Of a stretch of DNA of 64,000 bases, positions 16,540 to 25,661 are shown piece after piece. The stretch is from contig NZ_JABFCN010000009.1 in assembly GCF_013087515.1 (NCBI RefSeq), forward strand, positions 307,001 to 371,000, written 5' to 3'. Both the position numbers and the translations under genes were made by a program. The DNA comes from Rhizobium sophorae. Its GTDB lineage: Bacteria; Pseudomonadota; Alphaproteobacteria; Rhizobiales; Rhizobiaceae. Under the pieces are notes generated by a model, which was not told where the DNA came from, made no database searches, and saw nothing but the letters and a program-made list of their open reading frames with translations. Positions within the stretch are counted from its first letter, which is position 1, and every line of letters begins with the position of its first letter.

Positions 16540-17156
16540 GCGTGCTCGCGATCCATCCCGGCGCCTACTACCACATCGAGACGCTGGAAGCGCCGCGTTA
16601 CCGGCATCATTTCGACAGGCTGGTGCGCCCGGAGGAGCTGCCCTCGGTCGAACTCAGCGAACACCAGGTGCTGTTCATTCCCTGCCGGACGCCGGCGGAC
16701 CGGATGGCGCCGCATGCAGCACAGCTGCGCGCCCATCTCGACCAGGGCGGCACGATCGTTGCGACCGGCGAGACGGCATGGGAAGCGTTTCTGCCGGCGA
16801 TCCATTTCACGCCGCAACCGACAAACTGGTGGTGGTGGCTGACCGAGGGCGCCGATCTCGGCGTCAGGATCGCGGCACCCGGCCATTCGCTGTTCGAACA
16901 TCTCGGGCAGGACGACCTGACCTGGCACCTTCACGGTTGGTTCAACCCACCTGAGGGCGCCGAGGTTCTGGCGGTGAACGAGAAAGGCAAGCCGATCCTC
17001 TATGTTGACGAGGTCACGACGGCGGGCCGCATGGTGATCACCAGCCTCGACCCCTGCTTCCACCACGGATCGCATTTCATGCCGGCGACGACGCGTTTCC
17101 TGGATGGTTTCCTTCCGTGGATGCGCAAGGAACTGGACAAGGGAAAATCGGAATGA
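16536..17156 (+). CDS. GATase/ThuA-like protein 2 of importer operon
   Basis: A 206-residue soluble protein, similar in layout to the preceding gene. An N-terminal strand MSVLAIHPGAYYHIETLE comes first, then VLFIPCRTPADRM, then a helix and LDQGGTIVATGETAWE. A Trp-rich insert follows (PTNWWWWLTEGADLG), then the end block VTTAGRMVITSLDPCFHHGSHF and a last helix. The two His and the Cys of DPCFHHGSHF are candidate metal or substrate ligands. The start ATG overlaps the previous stop (ATGA). Function is unknown; proximity to an importer suggests it acts on the imported ligand or releases its cargo. Confidence 0.6.
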   Translation: MSVLAIHPGAYYHIETLEAPRYRHHFDRLVRPEELPSVELSEHQVLFIPCRTPADRMAPHAAQLRAHLDQGGTIVATGETAWEAFLPAIHFTPQPTNWWWWLTEGADLGVRIAAPGHSLFEHLGQDDLTWHLHGWFNPPEGAEVLAVNEKGKPILYVDEVTTAGRMVITSLDPCFHHGSHFMPATTRFLDGFLPWMRKELDKGKSE

Positions 17157-17659
17157 ACGAAACGAAGATCGAAGTCCTCGAAGACGGCAAGCCGCTTGCC
17201 TACGGCTTCGCCGACATTATGCATTATCACGGCTATGGTTTCCCTGGTGGCGTCGCCCATGCCTTCAAGGTGATGGAGCGCGCCTTTCCGCTGCTCAGCA
17301 CCGACGGACCGCCGGAGCGCCGCGAAATCTCGATCCGCACGGCCTTTCGCGGCCCGGGCGGGCGTGACGCCTTCGAAATGGTGACACGCGCATTGACGGA
17401 AGGACGCTATAGCGTCGATCCCTCGCTCGATCGGCCGGAGCGCGGCGATATCCTCGCCCGCTACGTCTTCGAGTTCAGCTATCGCGGCCGCACCGTCACC
17501 CTGCAACTGCGCGACGGCCATGTCCGCGAGGAATTCATCATCCTCGGCCGCAAGCCCGACCGAACACCCCAGGAAGAGGAGCGTCTCGCCTGGCTAAAGC
17601 AGGAGATGGCGGATCGCCTGCTGGCGCTGCCGCCGGAGGCGGTTTACGAAGAGGGATAG
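17153..17659 (+). CDS. FmdE-like protein lacking the motif cysteine
   Basis: A 168-residue soluble protein. Residues about 17-45 (GFADIMHYHGYGFPGGVAHA and FKVMERAFPLL) align by eye with the F/Y-H-G-H-x-C-P-G-x-x-x-G block of the FmdE/FwdE domain (molybdenum formylmethanofuran dehydrogenase subunit E), but the Cys of C-P-G is Phe30 here. The later segment EISIRTAFRGPGGRDAFEMV corresponds to the domain's second block, again without cysteines. FmdE-domain proteins often sit beside metal or cofactor importers. The ATG overlaps the previous stop, making it the last gene of the operon. Fold assignment is moderate; role unknown. Confidence 0.5.
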   Translation: MNETKIEVLEDGKPLAYGFADIMHYHGYGFPGGVAHAFKVMERAFPLLSTDGPPERREISIRTAFRGPGGRDAFEMVTRALTEGRYSVDPSLDRPERGDILARYVFEFSYRGRTVTLQLRDGHVREEFIILGRKPDRTPQEEERLAWLKQEMADRLLALPPEAVYEEG

Positions 17660-17700
17660 GACGACCACTCAGATTCGGCAGACCTCCCCGAAGATCGCCA

Positions 17701-18000
17701 CTATCGGTTTTGAGACTTGGGCAGTGGTCCGTTTTGGTGGCTGAAGACCAGTTCGCTCTGGACATCTTGCTGAAACTGCAGCACCCGCTGACCGACTTCG
17801 CTCTCCGGCATCCCCGCCGCCAGAAGCTGATCGGCAAGCCTGCGGCATTCGGCCTTCCAGAATTCTATCGCATCTGCGCCATGCCGCCGGCCGAGTTCGC
17901 GCGCGCAGCGCTCGACATTGGCAGTTCCGGTTCCAGCGGGAAAGGCAATAATCTTGCCTTCATTGGCGCCGGCGGGCCGGCGGGTCATTTCAGTAGCCAT
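17701..18000 (-). CDS. DUF6074-like small protein
   Basis: A 99-residue soluble helical protein. Its core GKIIAFPAGTGTANVERCAR, followed by a G-x-x-A-x-x-F-W-x-x-x-C-x-x-L-A pattern and a helix ending in FQQDVQSEL, resembles the DUF6074 family of short rhizobial proteins of unknown function. The ATG is preceded by AAAGGAA at rather long spacing (about 12 nt). It lies alone between the importer operon (plus strand) and the adenine deaminase gene (minus strand). About 100 bp on its upstream side are without a visible gene. Confidence 0.5.
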   Translation of the reverse strand: MATEMTRRPAGANEGKIIAFPAGTGTANVERCARELGRRHGADAIEFWKAECRRLADQLLAAGMPESEVGQRVLQFQQDVQSELVFSHQNGPLPKSQNR

Positions 18001-18108
18001 CGAACACAGGTTCCTTTGATCCTGTTCGTTGTCTACGGGACTATGGTTAATGCTTTCTATTTGTTGCAGTAAAAGATCAATCAGGTGGAAATTTAGCGGG
18101 CCGCAATG

Positions 18109-19986
18109 TCACCAGACAATCGGATGGGTTTTGCCGGTGAGCACGTTCACGAACCCCTCCGGCGCCAGCTCCGATGGCGCGACCAGGACCCAGCGCCAGG
18201 GCGAACAGGTCAGCGTCGCAAACGAAAGACGCTCGGGAAAGCCCGGCCACCATCGAGGCGAAAAGGTCGGCTCATACATCCAGTCGATCTCGGCGCCGGC
18301 GGCATAAAGAGCCTGCATCTCCGCATCGAGCGCTTCGGCCGAACGCGCCGTCATCAGGCCGCCGACCTCGTAGCGGACGCGGGCGAGAATCTTGCCGGCG
18401 GAGACCAGCACCCAGCCGCCCTGCTGCTCGTTCAAGGCATTGACTGATATCGCCATCGCCTCGTCGGATGAGCCGACCGTCCAGATATTGTGCTTGTCGT
18501 GCCCGAGCGTGGAGGCGAGCGCCGTCTCCGGCGTGCGCGGTCCGGTGCCCAGCCAGAACATCCTGGAGACCTTGGCCTCTCCGGAAAACCGGTCGACAAT
18601 CGAGAATTTGGTGACATTGCGCGCGGGATCCCGCTGCACGGCGCCATCTTCCACCGGCAATTCCATGGTGATGAAATCATCGTGCCAGTGAAACGGCCGC
18701 AAAAGTGCTGCGTTGACCGTGGTCCGGTTCGCCGGCGCCTCGATGCGGAAATCGTCAGCTGTGACCGTCCTGTCTATTTTCACGGTACGCGTCGCCCATT
18801 GCGGCCAGTCGATTTCAGGGCGCACGCCAATGAAGGTCGCACCCTCGGACACGGGACGCCCGTCCGCCCATACCTTTTCGATCGACAGGCTGGCGACGTC
18901 GCTAAGAAGAACGATATCGCCGAAACGGCCCGGCGCGATCGATCCGACCCAAGGCGTCAGCCGCATATGGCGCGCCGGATTGAGGGTGACGCACTGGATG
19001 GCGATCTCCGGCGCAAGGCCGTTTTCGATGGCGAGGCGGACGTTGTGGTCGGTCGCACCGATTTTCAGTGTGTCCGAGGCACTGCGGTCGTCGGTCACCA
19101 GAGCGATCTGCGACCAGTCCGTCAGTCCCTTGTCGATCAGCCCGCGGATGACCTCCGGCAGGGAATGTGGCCTGAGTTCGATGAAAAGACCGTGGAGGAG
19201 TTTCTGCCAGATTTCATCGAGAAACCAGCCTTCGTGATCGGAGGCGAGACCTGCCGCGGCAAAGGCATTGATCGAGGCCATGTCGCGCAGTCCGGCACCG
19301 TGGCCTTCGACCACGCCGCGCTGCTCGAAGGTCGCGCCGATCATGCCCCACAGCCGATCGTAGGAAGGATTGCCGGGATCGGATATGGACGGCCAGTCCA
19401 TGACCTCGTCGAGCCCGGCGACCATCAGGCTTTCGGAAAGGAAGGCCTTCTGCTCATCGTAGCCGAACCAGCCGCCACCCCATTCATAGGCGGTCGGAGG
19501 GACGGCGGAGCCAGGCAGGGGAAAGATTTTCATCGGCGATCCGCGCCGGCGCGCTTCCAGCCAGAATTCCAGATTGCGGGCGCCGTTGACGTTGGAAAAT
19601 TCGTGGCTCGCCTCGCATGTCCAGGTCACGCCATGCGGCATCACCAAAGCCGCCTCCCATTCCGGCGTCAGATGGGAGCTTTCGATATGTTTGTGTGCCT
19701 CGCCGAAGCCCGGCACGGCCGCAAGATCCGGCTCCGAGAACCGCTCGCTCACTTCGCCCGCGTAACTGCCGGCGGGGCCGACATAGGCGATGCGGCGCCC
19801 CTTGATGACGATCTCCTGATCGTCGAGCCACGTCCTCGAATGGACATCGAGCAACCTGCCCACGCGCAACAACCTGTCGGCGGGCCGGCGTCCGAGCGCC
19901 GTCAGCACGAGATCCTGCCGTGTCAGAACCTCGTCGGACGCGTTTATCAGCAGATCATCAGGAAGAACAGTGCGCGAAGTGGCCAT
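18109..19986 (-). CDS. ade: adenine deaminase
   Basis: An amidohydrolase converting adenine to hypoxanthine and ammonia. The 625-residue frame carries the family blocks: EIVIKGRRIAYVGPAG (N-terminal beta sandwich), GFGEAHKHIESSHLTPEWEA with the metal-binding HxH, GVTWTCEASHEFSNVNG, and ALVTDDRSASDTL. CVTLNPARHMRLTPWVGSIA and the C-terminal domain starting near NIWTVGSSDEAM follow. The first part of the metal motif reads GFGEAHKH rather than the common GFIDAHVH. The start at 19986 is a compromise; an in-frame ATG at 20064 would add 26 residues with no similarity and no good ribosome site. It is divergent from a polyamine-type ABC operon, suggesting joint use or shared control. Confidence 0.88.
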   Translation of the reverse strand: MATSRTVLPDDLLINASDEVLTRQDLVLTALGRRPADRLLRVGRLLDVHSRTWLDDQEIVIKGRRIAYVGPAGSYAGEVSERFSEPDLAAVPGFGEAHKHIESSHLTPEWEAALVMPHGVTWTCEASHEFSNVNGARNLEFWLEARRRGSPMKIFPLPGSAVPPTAYEWGGGWFGYDEQKAFLSESLMVAGLDEVMDWPSISDPGNPSYDRLWGMIGATFEQRGVVEGHGAGLRDMASINAFAAAGLASDHEGWFLDEIWQKLLHGLFIELRPHSLPEVIRGLIDKGLTDWSQIALVTDDRSASDTLKIGATDHNVRLAIENGLAPEIAIQCVTLNPARHMRLTPWVGSIAPGRFGDIVLLSDVASLSIEKVWADGRPVSEGATFIGVRPEIDWPQWATRTVKIDRTVTADDFRIEAPANRTTVNAALLRPFHWHDDFITMELPVEDGAVQRDPARNVTKFSIVDRFSGEAKVSRMFWLGTGPRTPETALASTLGHDKHNIWTVGSSDEAMAISVNALNEQQGGWVLVSAGKILARVRYEVGGLMTARSAEALDAEMQALYAAGAEIDWMYEPTFSPRWWPGFPERLSFATLTCSPWRWVLVAPSELAPEGFVNVLTGKTHPIVW

Positions 19987-20189
19987 GAATGGAATGCCCG
20001 TGAGAAGCTGGAACCGCCGGACCGTAGAGACCATGCTCGGATGTGTAAAGCGCTGATGAACCACACGTTTTGTGAGCGATGACCAGGCGTCATCAACCGA
20101 GAGTTAGCTGATCGGCCGACCCCGGAAAATTCCCGACACAAGAGCGCATTTGCCCAATTATTGAGCTTGCGGCCTGACAGATCAAAAAA

Positions 20190-20218
20190 TAGTATCCCTC
20201 AAATCCTGGGGGTATAAT
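20190..20218. promoter_or_regulatory. inverted repeat and -10 element in ade/ABC divergent region
   Basis: An imperfect inverted repeat (TAGTATCCC ... GGGGGTATAAT) overlaps a perfect TATAAT (20213-20218) that could serve the substrate-binding protein gene at 20259. The rest of the 272-bp divergent region (19987-20258) shows no other structure that I can support. Candidate operator, regulator unknown. Confidence 0.35.
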
Positions 20219-20258
20219 CCCGATTGCCAACGCCGCTTTTCACAGAAGGACATTGCTC

Positions 20259-21299
20259 ATGAAGGTCAGACGTTTTGCCCGAATCCTGTCTCTTGCGCTG
20301 CTTGCCGCCGTCGGCAGCACCGCTGCGGCCCATGCGCAATCGAAGACGCTGACCATCTCCTGGTGGGGCTATAACGGCGAGAAGATGAATGCGAACATCA
20401 TTACGCCGTTCAAGAAGATCTGCGGCTGCGAGATCGTGTTCGAGACCGGCAACAATGCCGACCGGCTCAACAAGCTGAAACTGCGCGATGGCAAGGGCGT
20501 CGATGTCATCTATCTCACCGACAGCTTCTCGCAGCTCGGCATTGAACAGGGATTGTTCCAGGAGATCGATCCGTCGAAGATCCCCAACCTTGCTGACATT
20601 TACGAGCTGGGCAAGGCGCCTCAGGGCAAATACGGCCCCGCCTACACGATCGGTCGCGTCGGCATCGTCTATGATTCCGCCAAGGTCAACCCGCCGATCA
20701 CTGCTTGGGGCGACCTGTGGCGCGAGGATCTTAAAAGCTCCGTCTCCCTGCCCGGCATTACCACCACGGCCGGCCCGCTGGTCGTTCTGGAAGCCGGCAA
20801 ACATGGCGGCGCCGATGCCTACGAAGACACCGACAAGGCCTTCTCGGAAATCGAGGCACTCAAGCCCAATGTCGTCAAGAACTACAACACCGGCTCGGAG
20901 CTGGTGAACCTGATATCAACAGGCGAGGTGCGTGTTGCGCTGGCCCAGGACTTTACCCTGGCATCGATGCAGGCGGCTGTTCCGACGATGACATGGGCCA
21001 AGCTCAAGGACGGCGATATCGCCACGCTGAACACCGTGAACATCCCGAAGGGTTCGGAAAATGTCGAACTCGCCCATCAGTTCATCAACTTCATCCTGTC
21101 CAAAGAAGTCCAGCAGGCTGAAGCCGAACAAGGCGTCGATGCGCCGATCTCGACCAAGGTCAGCCTGACGCCGGACCAGGCGAAGATCTGGACCTATGGC
21201 CCGGATATGGTGGCAGGCCTCACCCGCATCGACTATGCCAAGATGAACGCTGCCAAGGCCGACTGGATCGATCGCTGGAACGAAGTCTTCGGTCAGTAA
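20259..21299 (+). CDS. spermidine/putrescine-type ABC substrate-binding protein
   Basis: A periplasmic solute receptor of the PotD/PotF class, 346 residues. A signal peptide (MKVRRFARILSLALLAAVGS, cleaved after AHA) is followed by LTISWWGYNGEKMNANIITP, the typical PotD opening. DVIYLTDSFSQLGIEQGLFQ and AYTIGRVGIVYDSAKV follow. The ATG at 20259 with AAGGA nine bases upstream is preferred to a TTG at 20253. Next come two permeases and an ATPase; a 100-bp gap separates it from them. The ligand could be a polyamine or another small cation; the downstream peptidase and glycerate kinase do not settle it. Confidence 0.88.
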   Translation: MKVRRFARILSLALLAAVGSTAAAHAQSKTLTISWWGYNGEKMNANIITPFKKICGCEIVFETGNNADRLNKLKLRDGKGVDVIYLTDSFSQLGIEQGLFQEIDPSKIPNLADIYELGKAPQGKYGPAYTIGRVGIVYDSAKVNPPITAWGDLWREDLKSSVSLPGITTTAGPLVVLEAGKHGGADAYEDTDKAFSEIEALKPNVVKNYNTGSELVNLISTGEVRVALAQDFTLASMQAAVPTMTWAKLKDGDIATLNTVNIPKGSENVELAHQFINFILSKEVQQAEAEQGVDAPISTKVSLTPDQAKIWTYGPDMVAGLTRIDYAKMNAAKADWIDRWNEVFGQ

Positions 21300-21402
21300 G
21301 CTGCGCGATATCCCGGCCGATTCGCCGCCAGACATTGAAGCGCCGCACATCTGGACCCAAGATGCGGCGCTCTGAACATTCGGACATGCGACGAGTTTCG
21401 AG

Positions 21403-22227
21403 ATGAAGCCTTTTGCCAGATGGGTGTTGACGATGCCGGCGACGATTGCCGTCGTTGTGCTTCTCATCGTTCCCGTGGCCATCACCATCGCTGCGACGTT
21501 TGCCGAACCGAAGGGCGTGTTTGCGCCCTATGTGACATTCTTCAGCAGCGGTTTTCGGCGGGCGGTTCTTTATCGGACGCTGGAGGTCGCCCTGGTCACG
21601 ACGGCGATCTCCCTCACCGTGGGTTTCATCACCGCCTATGTGATCGCGCAGATGCCCGGTCGCGCAAAGAGCATCATGATCGTCGCGGCGGTTTTTCCGT
21701 TGCTGACCGGTGTTGTCGTTCGCTCCTTCGCATGGCTTATCATTCTCGGGAAGAACGGCATCCTGAACGCCATGCTAATCTCGACCGGCATTATCGGGGA
21801 GCCGCTTTCGATGCTCTACACCGAAGGCTCGGTGATCGTCGCCATGGTCTATCTCTTCGTTCCCCTGATGATCCTGACGCTGGTCGGGGTGCTTGAAGGC
21901 ATCCCGCGCGATCTGATCGACGCCTCCGCCTCGCTCGGCGCGAAACCGCTGATGACATTCTTTCAGGTGATCCTGCCGCTCGCGACACCTGGCCTCATCG
22001 TCGGCGCGGTCCTGGTCTTCACCGGCAGCTTCACTTCCTATGCGACACCGCAACTGCTCGGCGGAGAAAAGCAGATGATGATGGGGACCTTCCTCTACCA
22101 GCGCGCCATGGTGACTTTCGATTGGGTCGGCGCATCGACGATTGCCGCCATCATGGTGGTGCTGACGCTCGGCGTCGTCCTCATCATGAGCCGCATCGCA
22201 CGCCGGCTCAATCCGATGGCGGTGTGA
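21403..22227 (+). CDS. ABC transporter permease (PotB type)
   Basis: A 274-residue inner-membrane permease with six hydrophobic segments starting at about residues 8-30 (MPATIAVVVLLIVPVAITIA). The cytoplasmic EAA loop is recognisable as DLIDASASLGAKPLMTFFQV followed by ILPLATPGLIVGAVLVF. It opens the channel pair of the polyamine-type importer. The ribosome site is weak. Its stop codon overlaps the ATG of the second permease (TGATGG). Confidence 0.93.
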   Translation: MKPFARWVLTMPATIAVVVLLIVPVAITIAATFAEPKGVFAPYVTFFSSGFRRAVLYRTLEVALVTTAISLTVGFITAYVIAQMPGRAKSIMIVAAVFPLLTGVVVRSFAWLIILGKNGILNAMLISTGIIGEPLSMLYTEGSVIVAMVYLFVPLMILTLVGVLEGIPRDLIDASASLGAKPLMTFFQVILPLATPGLIVGAVLVFTGSFTSYATPQLLGGEKQMMMGTFLYQRAMVTFDWVGASTIAAIMVVLTLGVVLIMSRIARRLNPMAV

Positions 22228-23015
22228 TGGACAGGCGCGTTCACCCGATCCTCGCCGCCTTTGCGGCCTGCGTTTTCTTCTTCCTGCTCGCACCGCTCGT
22301 CATCATCATCGGTGCGGCCGTCAGCGACACGACCTATCTGACCTTCCCGCCGCAGGGCCTGACATTGCGCTGGTTCGTCAATATCTTCGAAATCGAGGCC
22401 TTCCGCACGACCGCGATCACCAGCCTGCAGGTCGCCTTTCTCGGCACGGCGCTCTCCTTGCTGATCGGCGTCCCGGCCGCCTATGCGATCAACCGCTACC
22501 GGGTGGAATTGCCGCGCTGGCTTTCCACCATTTTCGTGCTGCCGATCCTGGTGCCGGAGATCGTCTTCGGATTTTCGCTGATGAAATCGGTGACGATTGG
22601 CCTCGGGCTGCCGATCTTCATCAGCCTGCTGGTCGGTCACGCCCTGCTGATCCTGCCTTATTCGGTGCGTGTCGTCGGCGCCAGCCTGGCGGCCTTTGAT
22701 TTTTCCGTCGAAGAGGCGGCGATCAGCCTCGGCTGCCCGCCATTGAAGACCTTCCTGACCGTGGTCCTGCCGAATATCCGCGCCGGGGTCATTGCCGCCT
22801 TCATCCTCGCCTTCATCACTTCGATCAACGACGTGTCGGTTTCGGTCTTCCTAACCGGGCCTGGCATCTCGACGCTGCCGATCCAGATCCTTGCGCATAT
22901 GGAACAGTTCTTCGATCCGACGATCGCATCGGTCTCGGTGCTGCTGATGTTCGTGACAGTCGGCGTCATGGCCGTCGTCGAGGCCACGCTCGGCCTCACC
23001 TTCCTGACAAAGTAG
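22227..23015 (+). CDS. ABC transporter permease (PotC type)
   Basis: The second channel subunit, 262 residues. Six membrane segments begin with HPILAAFAACVFFFLLAPLV. The EAA loop reads FSVEEAAISLGCPPLKTFLT then VVLPNIRAGVIAAFILAF. It starts inside the preceding stop codon, so expression is coupled. In-frame sequence upstream to 22122 belongs to the first permease in another frame and is not used. Confidence 0.93.
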   Translation: MDRRVHPILAAFAACVFFFLLAPLVIIIGAAVSDTTYLTFPPQGLTLRWFVNIFEIEAFRTTAITSLQVAFLGTALSLLIGVPAAYAINRYRVELPRWLSTIFVLPILVPEIVFGFSLMKSVTIGLGLPIFISLLVGHALLILPYSVRVVGASLAAFDFSVEEAAISLGCPPLKTFLTVVLPNIRAGVIAAFILAFITSINDVSVSVFLTGPGISTLPIQILAHMEQFFDPTIASVSVLLMFVTVGVMAVVEATLGLTFLTK

Positions 23016-23022
23016 AACGCTC

Positions 23023-24081
23023 TTGACCGTATCCCTCACCATCGATTCCATCTCCGCCCATTACGGCAGCACGCAGGTGCTCAAGGACCTGTCGATCTCA
23101 GTCATGGCCGGGGAGCTGGTCTCCCTGCTCGGTTCCAGCGGCTGCGGAAAGACGACGACATTGCGCCTCGTAGCCGGTTTTCTGCAGCCAAGCAGCGGCA
23201 GCATCAAGCTCGGCGAGCGCAACCTGACCGGCCTTCCCGCGCATGCGCGCGACATCGGCCTAGTCTTTCAGAACTACGCGCTTTTTCCTCATCTGAGCGT
23301 GCAGGACAATGTTGCCTTCGGCCTGAGGCAGCGTCGCATTCCCCAGCCGGAACGGGCGAAAAGAACGATGGCCATGCTGGACCGCGTCGGCCTTTCGGCC
23401 TTCGCCGACCGCCTGCCGTCGGCCCTGTCAGGCGGCCAGAAACAGCGCGTGGCTCTCGCCCGGGCGCTGGTCATCGAGCCGCCGCTTCTGATGTTCGACG
23501 AGCCGCTTTCCAATCTGGATGCAAAGCTCAGGATCGACATGCGCGTCGAAATCAGACAGCTCCAGCGCGCCAACGGCACGACCTCGCTTTACGTCACCCA
23601 CGACCAGGAAGAGGCATTCTCGATCTCCGACAGGGTGGCGATCATGAATGCCGGGCGCATCATGCAGCTCGACGCGCCGGAGGTGCTGTATCGCCAGCCG
23701 GCCAACGCTTTCGTCGCCCGCTTCGTCGGATTCGAGAACCTGATCCGCATGAAGGTGACCGCGCGCAACGGCGCGCTTGTGACCACCGAAACAACGGGTG
23801 GAGCGCGGCTGCAGCTGTCCCAGGAAACATTCGGACCGATCAAGAACGACTTCGTCCTGGCCTGCCGTGCAGACGGTCTTGCCGTCAGCCGTGACGGTGA
23901 TGGCATCGCGGCCGTGCTCGGCACGCGCACCTATCTCGGCCGGGCCTATCAGTACAAATGCACGACCGCCGCGGGAGAGATCACCGCCAATGGGGCGCTG
24001 TCTGATCCACTGGAAACAGGGGCGTCCGCCGTGCTGACGCCTGTAGCAGAGCAATGCTGCATTCTCGATCCGGAAGATTGA
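23023..24081 (+). CDS. ABC transporter ATP-binding protein (PotA type)
   Basis: The ATPase of the polyamine-type importer, 352 residues. Walker A is GSSGCGKTT (about 38-46), the Q-loop is GLVFQNYALFPHLSV, the signature LSGGQKQRVALARAL, Walker B LLMFDEPLSNLDAKLR and the H-loop YVTHDQEEAFSISDR. A C-terminal TOBE-like regulatory domain (about 240-352) is present. The only start fitting the alignment is TTG at 23023, 7 bp after the previous stop. The M20 peptidase gene follows 17 bp later, so five genes form one transcription unit. Confidence 0.93.
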   Translation: MTVSLTIDSISAHYGSTQVLKDLSISVMAGELVSLLGSSGCGKTTTLRLVAGFLQPSSGSIKLGERNLTGLPAHARDIGLVFQNYALFPHLSVQDNVAFGLRQRRIPQPERAKRTMAMLDRVGLSAFADRLPSALSGGQKQRVALARALVIEPPLLMFDEPLSNLDAKLRIDMRVEIRQLQRANGTTSLYVTHDQEEAFSISDRVAIMNAGRIMQLDAPEVLYRQPANAFVARFVGFENLIRMKVTARNGALVTTETTGGARLQLSQETFGPIKNDFVLACRADGLAVSRDGDGIAAVLGTRTYLGRAYQYKCTTAAGEITANGALSDPLETGASAVLTPVAEQCCILDPED

Positions 24082-24098
24082 AACGCTGAGGAGAGACG

Positions 24099-25496
24099 AT
24101 GACTAGTGCCATGGACCAAGATATCGATGCCGTTCTTGCCTATGTGGACCAAAGCCTCGATGGCAGCCTGGCGCGGCTTTTCGAGCTGATCCGCATTCCG
24201 AGCGTCTCGACCGACCCCGCCTATCGCGATCACTGCCGCGCCGCCGCAGAATGGCTGAGCCGGGACCTGGCTGCCATCGGCTTCGAAGCATCGGTGCGCA
24301 AAACGACCGGCCATCCGATGGTCGTCGCCCATGAAAAGGCGGCGTCCGGACCGCATCTGCTGTTTTACGGCCATTACGATGTCCAGCCGGTCGATCCGCT
24401 GGCGCTGTGGACGAGCGATCCGTTCGAGCCGCGCATGGAAGCCTTGCCGAACGGCGATACCGCGATCGTCGCCCGCGGCGCGTCCGACGACAAGGGGCAG
24501 TTGATGACCTTCGTCGAAGCCTGCCGCGCCTGGAAGAGCGTCACCGGGAAACTGCCGGTGCAGGTGAGCGTGCTGCTCGAAGGCGAGGAAGAGGCCGGCA
24601 GCCCGAGCCTCGCACCCTTTCTGGATGCCACGGCGGACGAGTTGAAGGCCGATGCGGTTTTCGTCTGCGACACGGATATGTGGGATCGCGAAACGCCTGC
24701 GGTCACGACGATGCTGCGCGGTATCTTCAGTACGGAAATCGAGGTCACCTGCGCCGATCAAGACCTGCATTCCGGCATGTTCGGAAATGCCGCGCGCAAT
24801 CCGCTGCAAGTACTGTCAGACGTTGTTTCGAGCCTGCGGCGAGCCGATGGCGGCGTCGCGGTCGAGGGTTTTTATGATGGCGTGAAAGAGCTCCCCGACG
24901 CCATCAAGGCGCTGTGGAAAAGACTGCCCTTCGACGAGGAGGCCTTTCTCGGTGATATTGGCCTCAGAGATCCGGCCGGCGAGGCAGGCCGTTCCGTCCT
25001 CGAACAGATCTGGGCGCGGCCGAGCTGCGAGATCAATGGCATGAGCGGCGGCTATACCGGCGAAGGCTTCAAGACGGTCATTCCGGCGAAGGCAAGCGCC
25101 AAGATTTCGTTTCGCCTGGTGGAAGGACAGGATCCCCAGACGATCCGCGATGCCTTCCAGCGGCACGTGCGCGCACATATCCCCAGGGATTGTTCGGTGA
25201 GCTTCAGGGATTACGGGCTTTCGCCGGCAACCGTGATGCCGATTGACAGTCCGTTTCTCACCAGAACGCTTCAGGTGCTTTCGACGGAATGGCAATGCGA
25301 AGCGGCGCTTGCCGGCACCGGAGGCTCGATCCCCATCATCGGCGAATTCAAACGCCGACTCGGATGCGATGCCCTCCTGGTCGGCTTCGCCCGCTTCGAC
25401 AACCGCGTCCACAGCCCGAACGAAAAATACGATCTCTCCAGCTTTCATAAAGGCATACGATCCTGGGTCCGCATCCTGGCGGCCCTCGCCAACTGA
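24099..25496 (+). CDS. M20 family metallopeptidase (dipeptidase)
   Basis: A cytoplasmic zinc dipeptidase/deacylase of 465 residues. The first metal motif is LLFYGHYDVQPVD, then GASDDKGQLMTF, and the catalytic Glu pair is LLEGEEEAGSPSL. VFVCDTDMW supplies the next ligand, a dimerization domain with HSGMFGNAARNPL follows, and the last metal His is near RVHSPNEKYD. The GAGGAGAG ribosome site supports the ATG at 24099. Closely related enzymes cleave dipeptides or N-acyl/carbamoyl amino acids. Its position behind an importer suggests that the imported ligand, or a product of it, is an amide or peptide. Confidence 0.9.
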   Translation: MTSAMDQDIDAVLAYVDQSLDGSLARLFELIRIPSVSTDPAYRDHCRAAAEWLSRDLAAIGFEASVRKTTGHPMVVAHEKAASGPHLLFYGHYDVQPVDPLALWTSDPFEPRMEALPNGDTAIVARGASDDKGQLMTFVEACRAWKSVTGKLPVQVSVLLEGEEEAGSPSLAPFLDATADELKADAVFVCDTDMWDRETPAVTTMLRGIFSTEIEVTCADQDLHSGMFGNAARNPLQVLSDVVSSLRRADGGVAVEGFYDGVKELPDAIKALWKRLPFDEEAFLGDIGLRDPAGEAGRSVLEQIWARPSCEINGMSGGYTGEGFKTVIPAKASAKISFRLVEGQDPQTIRDAFQRHVRAHIPRDCSVSFRDYGLSPATVMPIDSPFLTRTLQVLSTEWQCEAALAGTGGSIPIIGEFKRRLGCDALLVGFARFDNRVHSPNEKYDLSSFHKGIRSWVRILAALAN

Positions 25497-25566
25497 CGCT
25501 GTAGCACTTTGAATTGCTGCATAATTTATCCTTCAATCGATTCCGATTTAAGGAATTATGCCGTAG
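25495..25566. repeat. rhizobial intergenic hairpin repeat, copy 1
   Basis: A 72-bp element beginning GACGCTGTAGCACTTTGAAT and ending GGAATTATGCCGTAG. It contains a long imperfect inverted repeat: CTGCATAATT at the left pairs with AATTATGCcG at the right, and TCCTTcAATCG pairs with CGATTtAAGGA inside. It begins within the stop codon of the peptidase gene. A second copy lies at 54636-54708. Confidence 0.75.
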
Positions 25567-25661
25567 GCTATGGCGCGGCCAGCCCACCCTGCTGATCCAG
25601 CAGGCCGAGAATAACGGACAATCCCACATCACCATCGACACCGAGGCAGCAGAGACCACCG

